DNA of 64,000 bases from Ensifer sesbaniae. GTDB taxonomy: Bacteria > Pseudomonadota > Alphaproteobacteria > Rhizobiales > Rhizobiaceae. The stretch spans positions 2,170,001 through 2,234,000 of the forward strand of contig NZ_JABEKU010000001.1 in the NCBI RefSeq assembly GCF_013283665.1, written 5' to 3'. Positions 8,876 to 18,054 of the stretch are shown piece by piece. Made by a program: the position numbers and the translations under genes. Positions within the stretch are counted from its first letter, which is position 1, and each line of letters starts with the position of its first letter. The notes beneath the pieces were generated by a model. It saw nothing but the letters and a program-made list of their open reading frames with translations, searched no databases and was not told the origin of the DNA.

Positions 8876-9793
8876 ATGCGTGTCGTGGCAGAGCATGAGG
8901 GGCTCGCGCAAGCTGGTGCCCTTGCCTTCACCGCAGAAGATTTTCGCAATCATCCGAACTTCCGGGCGATCCTTCAGGCGAGCGGTCGCGATCTGATGTC
9001 GGTGTTTGACCTCTTCCCGCGGGTCGGCCGCCTCGTCGCCTCCCACCAAAAATGGACGCTGAGCCAGGCCGTCTACACGCTGCACCTCGAGCGCGATCCG
9101 ACCAATCCGGAGACCGGCATCACGACCGCGCGGCTCCTGAAGTTCATGCACGAAATGGGCGGCGCCAGCCGCAATACCGCTGCCGCCTTCATCGCCGAGT
9201 TGCTGACCTACAAGCTGCTTCGTGACGTCGATGGCGGCCGGGCCAGAAAGAAGGTGCGGCCCTTGGAGCCGACAGAAATCAGCGAAGGAGCAATGCTGCG
9301 CTGGTTCATGAGCCAGATGGGCACGCTCGATCGGTTCGACGGCAAGGGCCGCGTCCAGCGCGTCGAGGCGGATCGGACCATCTTCGAGCGCGCCCAGCCG
9401 ATCGCCACTCGCCTGCTGCTCGCCGACCAGCGTTGGAGCGAGCCACCGGAAGCCGTGGCCGCCTTCGTCTGGACCGAGTGCGGCGGCCTGCTGCTGGACG
9501 ATCTCATGTCGCGGCCGGCAAGTCTCGATCCCGTCGATGGCAAGGTCTGGCTCGAAGCGAGCCTCTCGGAGCTCGCCACGCACTACATGATTTCGAACAC
9601 GCATATCAGGCGCATCTTCACGCGCGCCCAGGATACGGGCCTCATCGGTCGCGCCGATGAGCGCCAGCGCGGGCATTTTTGGCTCAGCGAACGCCTGATC
9701 GACGAATATTGTCAGTGGCAGTCGGTCAAATTGGCCGGCCTTGCCAACGGCTTCGAACAGGCGGTTCGGCGGGCGAAGCATACACCGGAGTGA
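8876..9793 (+). CDS. Uncharacterised protein with possible winged-helix segments
   Basis: I do not recognise a named family for this 305-residue protein. It has no signal peptide or membrane span. Two stretches look like helix-turn-helix regions: about 80-120 (TTARLLKFMHEMGG, SRNTAAAFIAELLTYKLL) and about 225-265 (LSELATHYMISNTHIRRIFTRAQDTGLI). The second reads like a recognition helix followed by a wing (ADERQRGHFWLSE). A bacterial transcription regulator is therefore plausible, and the dyad upstream would suit autoregulation. The ATG at 8876 follows a GGGGTGAG ribosome site. It is transcribed towards the convergent GFA-family gene. Confidence 0.6.
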   Translation: MRVVAEHEGLAQAGALAFTAEDFRNHPNFRAILQASGRDLMSVFDLFPRVGRLVASHQKWTLSQAVYTLHLERDPTNPETGITTARLLKFMHEMGGASRNTAAAFIAELLTYKLLRDVDGGRARKKVRPLEPTEISEGAMLRWFMSQMGTLDRFDGKGRVQRVEADRTIFERAQPIATRLLLADQRWSEPPEAVAAFVWTECGGLLLDDLMSRPASLDPVDGKVWLEASLSELATHYMISNTHIRRIFTRAQDTGLIGRADERQRGHFWLSERLIDEYCQWQSVKLAGLANGFEQAVRRAKHTPE

Positions 9794-9797
9794 ACGC

Positions 9798-10196
9798 TCA
9801 ACCGCGCCCGGCCGCATATTTCGGCAAGTCGTCGCTGATTTGGTAGAAGTCGCCCTGGTCTTCGCAGAAAATGTGATAGCCGCCCTTCAGCTCGGTCGGC
9901 TTCTCGAAGGCACCGGCCAGGATCGAAGTATAGTCGAGCTCATCCGCCTTCCAGAACAGGGCCGATCCGCAATGGCGGCAGAAGCCGCGACTGGCGGTCT
10001 CGCTCGCCCGGTACCAGGTGAGGTTCTCCGCCCCCTCCACCTCGAGGTTCCGATCCTCCACATTGGTCGCGGCGTAGTAGAGGCCGGTCTGCTTCCGGCA
10101 CTGGCTGCAATGGCAATAGATCAGCTCGCGCAGCTCACCATGCGCAGCGAAGCGCACTGCCCCGCAAAGGCAGCTTCCCTTGTGAACGTCCGGCAT
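9798..10196 (-). CDS. GFA (glutathione-dependent formaldehyde-activating type) zinc protein
   Basis: The 132-residue protein has the zinc-binding cysteine pattern of the GFA/CENP-V fold: C9 and C11 (GSCLCGAV), C28, C30 and C33 (YCHCSQC), and C73 and C76 (GFCRHCG). Length matches the family. Named for a formaldehyde-activating enzyme, most members have unknown substrates, so the enzyme activity is not assured. I chose the ATG at 10196 because GGGGGGA precedes it; a longer frame to 10214 lacks support. Confidence 0.88.
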   Translation of the reverse strand: MPDVHKGSCLCGAVRFAAHGELRELIYCHCSQCRKQTGLYYAATNVEDRNLEVEGAENLTWYRASETASRGFCRHCGSALFWKADELDYTSILAGAFEKPTELKGGYHIFCEDQGDFYQISDDLPKYAAGRG

Positions 10197-10289
10197 TGTC
10201 CCCCCAAAGCGCAATCATCATGCGTCATCCTGCCGTGAGGTGGATACGGCGACCCGATCACGCGCGCCGCTTCCTGCTCCAGACACGAA

Positions 10290-10324
10290 AATGCCGGGCC
10301 AGCTTCGAGAGCCGGCCCGGCATT
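10290..10324 (-). terminator. Intrinsic terminator of the DAHP synthase gene
   Basis: The 11-base arms AATGCCGGGCC and GGCCCGGCATT at 10290-10300 and 10314-10324 pair perfectly. On the minus strand they are followed by TTTTCGTGTC. The hairpin lies about 80 bases after the stop codon of the leftward gene at 10402. Confidence 0.85.
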
Positions 10325-10401
10325 GTCAATTTCAAAACCGTCCGACGAGGTTCAGAAAAGCTGAACCACGCCTGCAGCACCGTCTTGTCGGCGCGGCGGG
10401 A

Positions 10402-11775
10402 TCAGCCGTTGACGACCATCTTCTTCTCGTCGCGGCCACCCTTCATGCGTTCGGCGAGCAGGAACGCCAGTTCCAGCGCCTGGTCCGCATTGAGGCGCGG
10501 ATCGCAATGCGTGTGGTAGCGGTCAGCAAGATCGTCACCGGAAAGCGCACGTGCACCACCGGTGCATTCCGTCACGTCGTTGCCGGTCATCTCGATATGG
10601 ATGCCGCCCGGATGCGTGCCTTCCGCGCGGTGGATCTGGAAGAAGCTCTCGACTTCCGACAGGATCCGCTCGAACGGACGGGTCTTGTAGTTGTTGAGCG
10701 TGATCGTGTTGCCGTGCATCGGATCGCAGGACCAGACGACATTCTTGCCTTCGCGCTCGACCGCACGGATCAGGCGCGGCAGATGCTCGGCCACCTTGTC
10801 ATGGCCGAAGCGGCAGATCAGCGTCAGGCGTCCGGCTTCGTTGGCCGGGTTCAGAATGTCGATCAGTTCGAGCAGGCCGTCGGCCGTCAGCGAAGGACCG
10901 CACTTGAGACCGAGCGGGTTCTTGATGCCGCGGCAGTATTCGATGTGGGCGTGGTCGGGCTGGCGGGTGCGATCGCCGATCCAGATCATGTGGCCGGAGG
11001 TGGCGTACCAGTCACCCGAGGTCGAATCGACGCGGGTCAGCGCCTGCTCGTAGCCGAGCAGCAGCGCCTCGTGGCTGGTGAAGAAGTCTGTTTCGCGCAG
11101 GCTCGGATGGTTTTCCGAGGTGATGCCGATCGCCTTCATGAAGTCCATGGTTTCGGAGATCCGGTCGGCGAGCTTGCGGTAACGTTCCGCCTGCGGGCTG
11201 TCCTTGACGAAGCCGAGCATCCACTGGTGCACGTTGTCGAGGTTGGCATAGCCGCCCATGGCGAAGGCGCGCAGAAGGTTCAGCGTCGCGGCCGACTGGC
11301 GGTAAGCCATGATCTGGCGTTCCGGGTTCGGGATACGCGCTTCCTCGGTGAACTCGATGCCGTTGATGATGTCGCCACGGTAGGACGGCAGCGTCACATC
11401 ACCCTGCTTTTCGACGCCGGAAGAACGGGGCTTGGCGAACTGGCCGGCGATGCGGCCGACCTTCACCACCGGCTGCTGCGCGCCGAAAGTCAGGACGACG
11501 GCCATCTGCAGGAAGGCGCGGAAGAAGTCGCGGATCGTGTCGGCGCCGTGCTCGGCGAAACTTTCGGCGCAGTCGCCGCCCTGCAGCAGGAAGCCGCGGC
11601 CTTCGGCGACATTGGCAAGGGCACTCTTCAGACGACGCGCTTCACCCGCAAACACCAGCGGCGGATACTTCGCGAGGCGCGCTTCGGTCGCCTCAAGCGC
11701 TGCCAGGTCCGGATAGTCCGGCACCTGCTGGATGGGTTTCTGCCGCCAGCTGTTTGGAGTCCAAGTCTGTGCCAT
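10402..11775 (-). CDS. aroF: 3-deoxy-7-phosphoheptulonate (DAHP) synthase, class II
   Basis: It condenses phosphoenolpyruvate and erythrose 4-phosphate, the first step of the shikimate pathway to aromatic amino acids. The 457-residue protein matches the class II (plant-like) family. Near the N-terminus it has [20 protein letters not shown] and [13 protein letters not shown]; later it has [29 protein letters not shown] and [11 protein letters not shown]. Near the end [11 protein letters not shown] and [17 protein letters not shown] supply metal and phosphate contacts. I chose the ATG at 11775, with AGGTGA five bases upstream, over a GTG three codons earlier. The gene stands alone and ends at a clear terminator. 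The symbol used varies between genomes. Confidence 0.95.
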   Translation of the reverse strand: MAQTWTPNSWRQKPIQQVPDYPDLAALEATEARLAKYPPLVFAGEARRLKSALANVAEGRGFLLQGGDCAESFAEHGADTIRDFFRAFLQMAVVLTFGAQQPVVKVGRIAGQFAKPRSSGVEKQGDVTLPSYRGDIINGIEFTEEARIPNPERQIMAYRQSAATLNLLRAFAMGGYANLDNVHQWMLGFVKDSPQAERYRKLADRISETMDFMKAIGITSENHPSLRETDFFTSHEALLLGYEQALTRVDSTSGDWYATSGHMIWIGDRTRQPDHAHIEYCRGIKNPLGLKCGPSLTADGLLELIDILNPANEAGRLTLICRFGHDKVAEHLPRLIRAVEREGKNVVWSCDPMHGNTITLNNYKTRPFERILSEVESFFQIHRAEGTHPGGIHIEMTGNDVTECTGGARALSGDDLADRYHTHCDPRLNADQALELAFLLAERMKGGRDEKKMVVNG

Positions 11776-12256
11776 TTCGTTCACCTGTTGTCTGCCGCGG
11801 ATCCATCCGCGCGGGTCGCGCCCTGACGGCCGAAGGCGGCCGCCCGGTATTCGGAAATTTCACTCACATCCGCGTGCCCTGCCCGGACGCTGAGCCTGGC
11901 CTCTGCGCCGGCCCCGGGCGGAAACGCCGCGGAATGCGGGCTTATAGACGTTAAGGAAACGCTTGGAAAGCCATCCTACCAGAATTCATTGCGTTGCAGG
12001 ACACATCCGGCGCAAGGATATGTCCAGGCAACGCACAATCCTGAAAAGCGAAGGCGACATCTCGAAAGAATTGTGCGCAGTTTCAACGAGATAGTGGCGC
12101 CACCTCGCCGCCGCCCTTTCTGCGTGGAAACAGCGACGAGATCGGCGACAGTCAGTTCATCAAACATGCCCGGCGGCTTCCGGCCCGCGGCAGGAGGCCC
12201 CTGCGTGCGACAGGTGGACTTTCGGGAGGGGTTGCAGGCGCATCCGCCAGAGGCGG
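11776..12256. other. Intergenic region between two leftward genes
   Basis: About 480 bases lie between the DAHP synthase start and the gor stop. A leftward frame of 63 codons (11976-12167) exists but has no good ribosome site and its product resembles nothing I know. The DAHP synthase promoter must lie here. I see no clear hairpin, attenuator peptide or repeat. Confidence 0.45.
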
Positions 12257-13645
12257 TCAGACCCGCTCACCCTTGCGGATGCGGTAGGATGGCGAATACA
12301 TCGTCACCAGTTCCTCGGCCGCCGTCGGATGCACCGCCATCGTCCGGTCGAAATCGTCCTTGGTGCAGCCGGCCTTGAGCGAGATGCCGAGCAACTGCGC
12401 CATCTCGCCGGCGTCGTGGCCGAGGATATGCGCGCCAAGCACCTTGCGGTCGGCGGCATTGACGACCAGCTTCATGATCATCTTTTCCTTGCGGCCCGAA
12501 AGCGTCGCCTTCATCGGCCGGAATTCGGCGCGGTAGACTTCCAACTCGTCGAAGCGGCGCGCGGCTTCTTCTTCCGTCAGACCGACCGTGCCGATCTCCG
12601 GCTGCGAGAAGACGGCGGTGGCGATCAGGTCGTGATCCGGCGAGACCGGATTGTTCTTGTACTCGGTCTCGATGAAGCACATGGCCTCATGGATCGCGAC
12701 CGGCGTCAGTTGCACGCGGTCGGTCACGTCGCCAAGCGCATAGATGCCGGGCGCGCTGGTGCGCGAGAACGCATCGACGACGATGGCGCCACGCTCATCG
12801 GTCTTCACACCGGCCGCTTCGAGACCGAGCCCCCTGGTGTTCGGCACGCGGCCGAGTGCCAGCATCACCTGGTCGACGGCGATGTCGCCGTGCTTCATCG
12901 TGTGCGCGACGCGCTTGCCGTCGGCATCGAGGGTGACCGACTGGATGATGTCTTCGCAGAGAATACGGATGCCCTTCTCCTCCATCGCCACGTGCAGCCC
13001 GCGACGCAGGTCGTGGTCGAAGCGCGAGAGAATTTCCTTGCCGCGATAGATCAGCGTCGTCTCGACGCCGAGGCCGTGGAAGATGTTGGCGAATTCGACG
13101 GCGATGTAGCCGCCGCCGGCGATCAGGATCGACTTCGGCAGCTCTGCGAGATCGAAAGCCTCGTTCGAGGAAATGCAGTGTTCGTGTCCCGGCAGCGCGT
13201 CATGTGGTGTGGGATGACCGCCAACGGCGATCACGATCCGCTCAGCCGTTACCGTCTTGCCGCTGTCGAGCAGGCGAACGGTGTTCGGGCCGACGAGCTC
13301 GGCGCGCGTATGCAGGATTTCGGCGCCGGCATTGTTCAGCCCCTTCTGGTAGAGCCCCTCGAGCCGGGTGATCTCCTGCTCCTTGGCGGCGACCAGTTTC
13401 TTCCAGTCGAACCGGCTCTCGCCGACCGACCAGCCGAAGCCGGCAGCGTCTTCGAAATGTTCGGAAAACTGCGACGCGTAGACATAGAGCTTCTTCGGCA
13501 CGCAGCCGCGGATGACGCAGGTGCCGCCATAACGAAACTCCTCCGCGATCGCGACCTTCTTGCCGAGGCTTGCCGCCAGGCGCCCGCTCCTGACGCCACC
13601 GGACCCGCCACCGATCACGAAGAGGTCATAGTCGAATGCGGGCAT
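12257..13645 (-). CDS. gor: Glutathione-disulfide reductase
   Basis: It is an NADPH-dependent flavoenzyme that regenerates reduced glutathione in the cytoplasm. The 462-residue protein has the N-terminal FAD-binding motif GGGSGG (12-17) and the redox-active cysteine pair C43 and C48 in GGTCVIRGCVPKK. The NADPH-binding fold is seen as IAGGGYIAVEFANIFHGLG, and the dimer-interface catalytic histidine in AVHPTAAEE near the C-terminus. The ATG at 13643-13645 has AGGAGA six bases upstream; the longer open frame to 13756 lacks such a site. The DUF2059 gene lies upstream on the same strand, but a terminator separates them. Confidence 0.96.
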   Translation of the reverse strand: MPAFDYDLFVIGGGSGGVRSGRLAASLGKKVAIAEEFRYGGTCVIRGCVPKKLYVYASQFSEHFEDAAGFGWSVGESRFDWKKLVAAKEQEITRLEGLYQKGLNNAGAEILHTRAELVGPNTVRLLDSGKTVTAERIVIAVGGHPTPHDALPGHEHCISSNEAFDLAELPKSILIAGGGYIAVEFANIFHGLGVETTLIYRGKEILSRFDHDLRRGLHVAMEEKGIRILCEDIIQSVTLDADGKRVAHTMKHGDIAVDQVMLALGRVPNTRGLGLEAAGVKTDERGAIVVDAFSRTSAPGIYALGDVTDRVQLTPVAIHEAMCFIETEYKNNPVSPDHDLIATAVFSQPEIGTVGLTEEEAARRFDELEVYRAEFRPMKATLSGRKEKMIMKLVVNAADRKVLGAHILGHDAGEMAQLLGISLKAGCTKDDFDRTMAVHPTAAEELVTMYSPSYRIRKGERV

Positions 13646-13771
13646 GGGCAGTCTCCTGAAAGCAAGCGGGCCGGAATGGCGAAATGGAAAGCTGGCCGAA
13701 CGATCTCGCGTCCGGCAGCCAGTCGCGGCCAGCCGAGGACCGCGCCGCAGGCACATATAGTGGTGCCCCCA

Positions 13772-13802
13772 GGCAAAAGAAAAGCCCGGATCACTCCGGG
13801 CT
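13772..13802 (-). terminator. Intrinsic terminator of the DUF2059 gene
   Basis: AGCCCGGA (13783-13790) and TCCGGGCT (13795-13802) form a perfect eight-base stem with a four-base loop. On the minus strand the stem is followed by TTTCTTTTGCC. It separates the DUF2059 gene from gor. Confidence 0.85.
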
Positions 13803-13837
13803 CCTCGAAACGTGATGACTGGCGCTGGCGCGCTCGA

Positions 13838-14383
13838 TTATTGCGCCGGCTGCTGGGCGGCGCCCTCGGCGGCCGGCTGGGTGCTGCCAACCTTGGCGTC
13901 GAGCGACTTGGTCGCTTCCTGGGTCAGGTCGCGGGAAACGCCCGCGGCCCAGATGTCGGCGGCCTTGAGCAGTTCGCGCGAAGCGATCGGGCCGTCGTTC
14001 AGGAGCTTCTTGCCGGCGGCGGAGCCGTAGAATTCGGTGATCGCGTTCAGTTCTTCCAGCGAAAAGGTCTTGGCGTAGATCGTCGCCGCTTCGTTTTCGA
14101 GGTCGGCGCGGCGGGCTGCAAGGCTGAGCGCCTTCCCGTCAACCGTTGCGGTGATCAGTTCCTGATGGTTCGGCGATGCCTGGATCAGCGTGTTCTTCAG
14201 CCGCTCGGCAAGATTCGGCAGAATATTGTCGAAGCTGTTGGTGACGCCAAGTGCTGCGATCGTCGCGCGCGCCGCCTTGATCTGCTCTTCGGAGACGTCC
14301 TGGGCCTGCACCGCCGGAACCGATGCGGAAAGCAGAACCGCGGTGGCAGCGAATGTGCGGACAAGACCTGCGAGTTTGTTCAT
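13838..14383 (-). CDS. Secreted DUF2059 domain protein
   Basis: The 181-residue protein starts MNKLAGLVRTFAATAVLLSA and has an AQA-type signal cleavage site near residue 28, so it is exported to the periplasm. The mature part is helical and contains the DUF2059 pattern FSLEELNAITEFYGSAAGKKLL followed by a proline/glutamine-rich tail. The family has no known activity. The ATG at 14383 was chosen because it opens a proper signal peptide and has GGAG upstream; the frame could extend 21 codons further. It lies between rpiA and gor, all leftward. Confidence 0.87.
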   Translation of the reverse strand: MNKLAGLVRTFAATAVLLSASVPAVQAQDVSEEQIKAARATIAALGVTNSFDNILPNLAERLKNTLIQASPNHQELITATVDGKALSLAARRADLENEAATIYAKTFSLEELNAITEFYGSAAGKKLLNDGPIASRELLKAADIWAAGVSRDLTQEATKSLDAKVGSTQPAAEGAAQQPAQ

Positions 14384-14505
14384 TTTTACCCTTGCTCCTG
14401 TGTTTGTCGCATGCTGCCCGGGCGATTGCCGCCGCCAGGCCCGCATGTATGGAAACCTGTTTGTCTTTGCCGCTCCCAGCCCGGTGCGGGCTGTCGGGAG
14501 CCGGT

Positions 14506-15201
14506 TCAGGACGCAGTCAGAATGCGTGCCTCTACCGGCCCTGCAATGATCGCCAGCGACGCGATGTCGATGAAAAGCCCGTGCTCGACGACGCCGGGAA
14601 TGGCATTCAGCTCTCCCGCGAGCGCATCTGCATCAGGAATACGGCCAAAAGATGCATCGAGAATGAGGTGTCCGCCGTCGGTCTTGAAGGCGCCGTCATG
14701 GGACTGACGCACGGCGATTTCGCCGGAAAGACCGAGGCGCGCGGCGACCTTCTCGATCGCGATCCGCGTTGCCACCTGACCAAACGGATTGACCTCGATC
14801 GGCAGCTTGAAGGCGCCGAGAACGTCGACCACCTTCGATTCGTCGGCAATCACGATCATGCGCTTCGAGGCGCTCGCGACGATCTTTTCACGCAGCAATG
14901 CGCCGCCGCCGCCCTTGATCAGCCGCAGCCGGCCATCGACCTCATCGGCGCCGTCGATCGTCAGGTCCAGTTCCGGCAGCTCGTCGAGCGACTTCAACGG
15001 CACACCGAGTTCGAGGCAGAGCCGCGCCGTGCGCTCCGACGTGGGAACGCCTTCGATGTGGAAGCCGGCCGCGACCTTCTCGGCCAGCAGCCGGACAAAT
15101 TCCTCGGCCGTGGAGCCGGTACCGATGCCGAGGCGCATGCCGTCTTCGACATATTCCAGAGCCGCAGCCGCGGCTTTGATTTTCATTTCGCGGGCGTCCA
15201 T
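14506..15201 (-). CDS. rpiA: Ribose-5-phosphate isomerase A
   Basis: It interconverts ribose 5-phosphate and ribulose 5-phosphate in the pentose phosphate pathway. The 231-residue protein shows the family motifs [12 protein letters not shown] near residue 30, [21 protein letters not shown] with the catalytic aspartates, [14 protein letters not shown] and the lysine in [11 protein letters not shown]. Length is normal. The ATG at 15201 ([11 protein letters not shown]) has GGGAG about nine bases upstream; the frame is open further to 15363 without support. It is divergent from gph, and both act on sugar phosphates. Confidence 0.96.
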   Translation of the reverse strand: MDAREMKIKAAAAALEYVEDGMRLGIGTGSTAEEFVRLLAEKVAAGFHIEGVPTSERTARLCLELGVPLKSLDELPELDLTIDGADEVDGRLRLIKGGGGALLREKIVASASKRMIVIADESKVVDVLGAFKLPIEVNPFGQVATRIAIEKVAARLGLSGEIAVRQSHDGAFKTDGGHLILDASFGRIPDADALAGELNAIPGVVEHGLFIDIASLAIIAGPVEARILTAS

Positions 15202-15425
15202 GCGCCAGTCGCTCCCTTGTAATGCCGACGGACGGCTTCGCTTCGAACTGCGAACCGCGCGCCCGATTTCCGCTGAGACACTTACACGCCCGGCGACGCA
15301 AACAAAAGTCAAAATGAAATTGCCGCCAAGGATTCCGCACCGCTTGCGAGGTGTACTCCCCATTGCATTCTTCTGTCACTTCGCCTACCCGAACGGCAAC
15401 GTTTCCGGTGCCATGAGGTTTTTCG

Positions 15426-16103
15426 GTGTCATCTCCCATAGTCGTCTTCGATCTCGATGGAACGCTTGTCGATACCGCGCCGGACCTGGTCGCGAGCCTG
15501 AACCATGCAGTGACCCAGGCCGGCATCACGCCGGTCGGCTATGCAGATCTCACCCACCTCGTCGGCCACGGCGCACGCGCGATGATCGAGCGCACCTTCG
15601 CGCTCCGGGAAAAGCCGCTCGCTGAAGACGTGTTGGAATGGCAGCTCAGGGAGTTCGTCGATTTCTACCACGGCTCGATGCCCGGCGATTCGCTGCCCTA
15701 TCCGGGCCTCATCGACGCGCTCGACCGCCTCTCCGGCGCCGGGTTCAAACTGGCGGTCTGCACCAACAAGCCGGAAAAGCTGGCAAAGCGCCTGCTCGAA
15801 CGCCTGGGACTGATCGAACGCTTCGCCGCGATTTCCGGCGGCGATACCTTCGAAGTGCGCAAGCCGAATGCCGAACACCTCTTGAGAACCGTCACCAATG
15901 CCGGCGGCCGGGCCGAACGCTCGGTGATGGTCGGCGACAGCCTCAACGACTTCCTCGTCGCCCGCAATGCCGCGGTGCCGTCGATCGCGGTTCCTTTCGG
16001 CTACTCCGACGTCCCCGTCGAAAGCCTCGAGCCGACGAAGATCATCGGCCACTTCGATGAGCTGACGCCGGCACTGGTCTCGGCTCTGCTCGAAGCCCGA
16101 TAG
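15426..16103 (+). CDS. gph: Phosphoglycolate phosphatase (HAD family)
   Basis: It removes phosphate from 2-phosphoglycolate, a by-product of DNA repair or oxygenation chemistry. The 225-residue HAD hydrolase has motif I DLDGTLVDT (nucleophile D9, acid D11), a cap domain, motif II CTNKPEK, the lysine region RKPNAEHLL and motif III MVGDSLNDF. The start is a GTG at 15426 with GAGG about ten bases before it. Other HAD phosphatases look similar, so the exact substrate is less certain than the fold. A two-way terminator follows. Confidence 0.87.
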   Translation: MSSPIVVFDLDGTLVDTAPDLVASLNHAVTQAGITPVGYADLTHLVGHGARAMIERTFALREKPLAEDVLEWQLREFVDFYHGSMPGDSLPYPGLIDALDRLSGAGFKLAVCTNKPEKLAKRLLERLGLIERFAAISGGDTFEVRKPNAEHLLRTVTNAGGRAERSVMVGDSLNDFLVARNAAVPSIAVPFGYSDVPVESLEPTKIIGHFDELTPALVSALLEAR

Positions 16104-16112
16104 TCGCAAAGC

Positions 16113-16136
16113 AAAGGCCGCTCGAAGCGGCCTTTT
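16113..16136. terminator. Bidirectional terminator between gph and the L,D-transpeptidase gene
   Basis: AAAGGCCGC (16113-16121) and GCGGCCTTT (16127-16135) form a nine-base stem with loop TCGAA. T residues follow on the plus strand and A residues precede it. It lies between the convergent stops at 16103 and 16156. Confidence 0.88.
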
Positions 16137-16155
16137 CTGTTCTTATGCCGTATCC

Positions 16156-18054
16156 TTATCCTTCGGCCCTGCGGGCGCCCCGCGTCGCGTCGAAGGCGCG
16201 GTTCATGTACATGTCGCGCTCGTAGACGTCGTTGAAATATTCGACGACGCCATCCTTGTTCGGCCAGGCCGTGAAATAAGCGACATAAACCGGCACCTTC
16301 ACCGGAACCTGCAGCGCCTTGTTGCGGCCGTCGGCAATCTCCTTGCCAACATCCTCGACGCTGGTGCCGAGCACCGCGGCCGCCATGCGGCGCGGATCGG
16401 CAAGCCGCACGCAACCGTGGCTGAGTGCACGGTTATCGCGCTTGAAGAAGCTCTTCGACGGGGTATCGTGCATGTAGATCGCATGCGCGTTCGGGAACAG
16501 GATCTTCAGCTCGCCGAGCGCATTGTCGCTGCTCGGCGGCTGGCGCACGGCGATCGAAGCGGTCGAGCCGTTCCAGTTGACCGACGCCGACGGAACCGGC
16601 CGCCCGCCGATCTCGACCTGGTAGCCCATGCGATCGAGGTAGTTCGGATCGCTCCTGAGCTTCGGCAGCATCTCGTTGACGATGATCGACTGCGGCACGC
16701 CCCAATAGGGATTGACCTCGACGGTCTGGATCTCGTCCTGGAAGAAGTAGGTCTGGTTCGTCTTCGAGCCGACGACCACGCGCATCGAGAACTGCTCGGC
16801 GCCCTGGTCGGCGTAGGTGGCGGTGAAGGCCGGCTGGTTGATGAAGACGTAGCGGTCGCCAAGGCGATCCGGCAGCCAGCGCGCCTGTTCCATGGCGATT
16901 TCGAGCTTGTTGATCTTGTTCGCCACGCTGTCGCCGCCCGTCAGGATGCGCACCGACGCCTGGCCGACGACGCCGTCGGCCTTCAGCCCGTTTTCCTTCT
17001 GGAAGGCCTCGACCAGCGACACCAGTTCCGGCGTGTATTCCGGCGTGCCTTGATAGGCGGCAAGAACCGCCGCATGTTCGGCCTTCAGCGTTTCCGAACC
17101 CTTGAGGCGAATACCGGCAATGATATTGGCGAGCTCGGGATTGCTCTCTCCCGGCTTCAGCAGCGTGCCGGGCGCGATCTCGACGCGCTGCTCGGCGCCC
17201 GTTTCCGTCCTCAGCTTCTCCAGCTCGACCGAGAGTGCGGCGAATTGCGCGCTCTTCGGGTTCTGGTCGTTGAGAAGCGTGGCGACGTCGGCGCTCGCGG
17301 ACAGCTTGTCGAGAAGCGAGGTGAGGTCGACGGTCTTGCGCCTGAAATCGTGGTAGCCGGAAATCTTGTTCGGATCGATGCGGCCGCGCACTGTGTCCTG
17401 CGCGTAGGTCAGCGTTGCCGCCGACAGTGCGATTTCGAACTGCAGCAGTTCCTTTTCCCGCGCGATCATGTCGCCGCGGTCGAAGCTGTCGGCCGGTACG
17501 CTGACGGCATAATCCTGCGGATCGAGGCCGACCTTGGCGGCATCGGCGAGAACGGCGATCGCCGCCTTCGCCTTGGCATTCACGCCCTCGGCGCCGATCC
17601 AGATGTAATCCATGCGCGCGCCGTAATGGGCCTCGACCGCCTTTGCGACGTCGCCCGTGGCACGCACGTTGATTTTCGGAAGGAACTGCCGCGCATCGGC
17701 AAGTGGCATGCGCAGCATGGGCGGCAGTGCGCCGTTGCGCACGGAGCCGGTAACCACCGGGTCGAGCAGCTTGTCGGTGGCGATCCGGCGCAGCGCTTCG
17801 GCCTTGTAGGTATAGTACTTCGGCCCGGTGACCTTCGGCAGCGGCCTGGTGGCCATATTCTGCTGCGGGTCGATCATGGCGCCCATGCCGGGGAGCGGCT
17901 GGGCTGGCTGGGTCTGTTCGGCGGAACCCGGCTTCTTTCTGCCTGCCCGGATGAAATCCGCAAACGAGAAGGCCGAAGCCGGCCGCACATCCATGGTCGC
18001 GATCGCACAGCCGCTCATGAGCGCTACGATCGCTGCCGTCTTAATTACTCTCAT
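16156..18054 (-). CDS. L,D-transpeptidase, YcbB/LdtD-like
   Basis: Periplasmic peptidoglycan cross-linking enzyme that forms or edits 3-3 bonds. The 632-residue protein has an N-terminal signal or lipoprotein-like segment (MRVIKTAAIVALMSGCAIAT). A YcbB-type scaffold domain follows, then a peptidoglycan-binding segment (LVSLVEAFQKENGLKADGVV) around residue 355. The YkuD catalytic domain has an IYMHDTPSK histidine and the catalytic cysteine C548 in RALSHGCVRLADPRR. Length matches the large YcbB class. The start ATG is at 18052-18054. Rhizobiales rely heavily on L,D-cross-links in polar growth. A second, short YkuD protein is encoded at 21394. Confidence 0.92.
   Translation of the reverse strand: MRVIKTAAIVALMSGCAIATMDVRPASAFSFADFIRAGRKKPGSAEQTQPAQPLPGMGAMIDPQQNMATRPLPKVTGPKYYTYKAEALRRIATDKLLDPVVTGSVRNGALPPMLRMPLADARQFLPKINVRATGDVAKAVEAHYGARMDYIWIGAEGVNAKAKAAIAVLADAAKVGLDPQDYAVSVPADSFDRGDMIAREKELLQFEIALSAATLTYAQDTVRGRIDPNKISGYHDFRRKTVDLTSLLDKLSASADVATLLNDQNPKSAQFAALSVELEKLRTETGAEQRVEIAPGTLLKPGESNPELANIIAGIRLKGSETLKAEHAAVLAAYQGTPEYTPELVSLVEAFQKENGLKADGVVGQASVRILTGGDSVANKINKLEIAMEQARWLPDRLGDRYVFINQPAFTATYADQGAEQFSMRVVVGSKTNQTYFFQDEIQTVEVNPYWGVPQSIIVNEMLPKLRSDPNYLDRMGYQVEIGGRPVPSASVNWNGSTASIAVRQPPSSDNALGELKILFPNAHAIYMHDTPSKSFFKRDNRALSHGCVRLADPRRMAAAVLGTSVEDVGKEIADGRNKALQVPVKVPVYVAYFTAWPNKDGVVEYFNDVYERDMYMNRAFDATRGARRAEG

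Noticed and set aside
11976-12167. 63-codon leftward frame between gor and the DAHP synthase gene
   Set aside because: No good ribosome site and no resemblance to a known small protein.
14323-15222. Rightward open frame across the DUF2059 and rpiA genes
   Set aside because: It is antisense to two well-supported genes, with composition typical of a GC-rich shadow.
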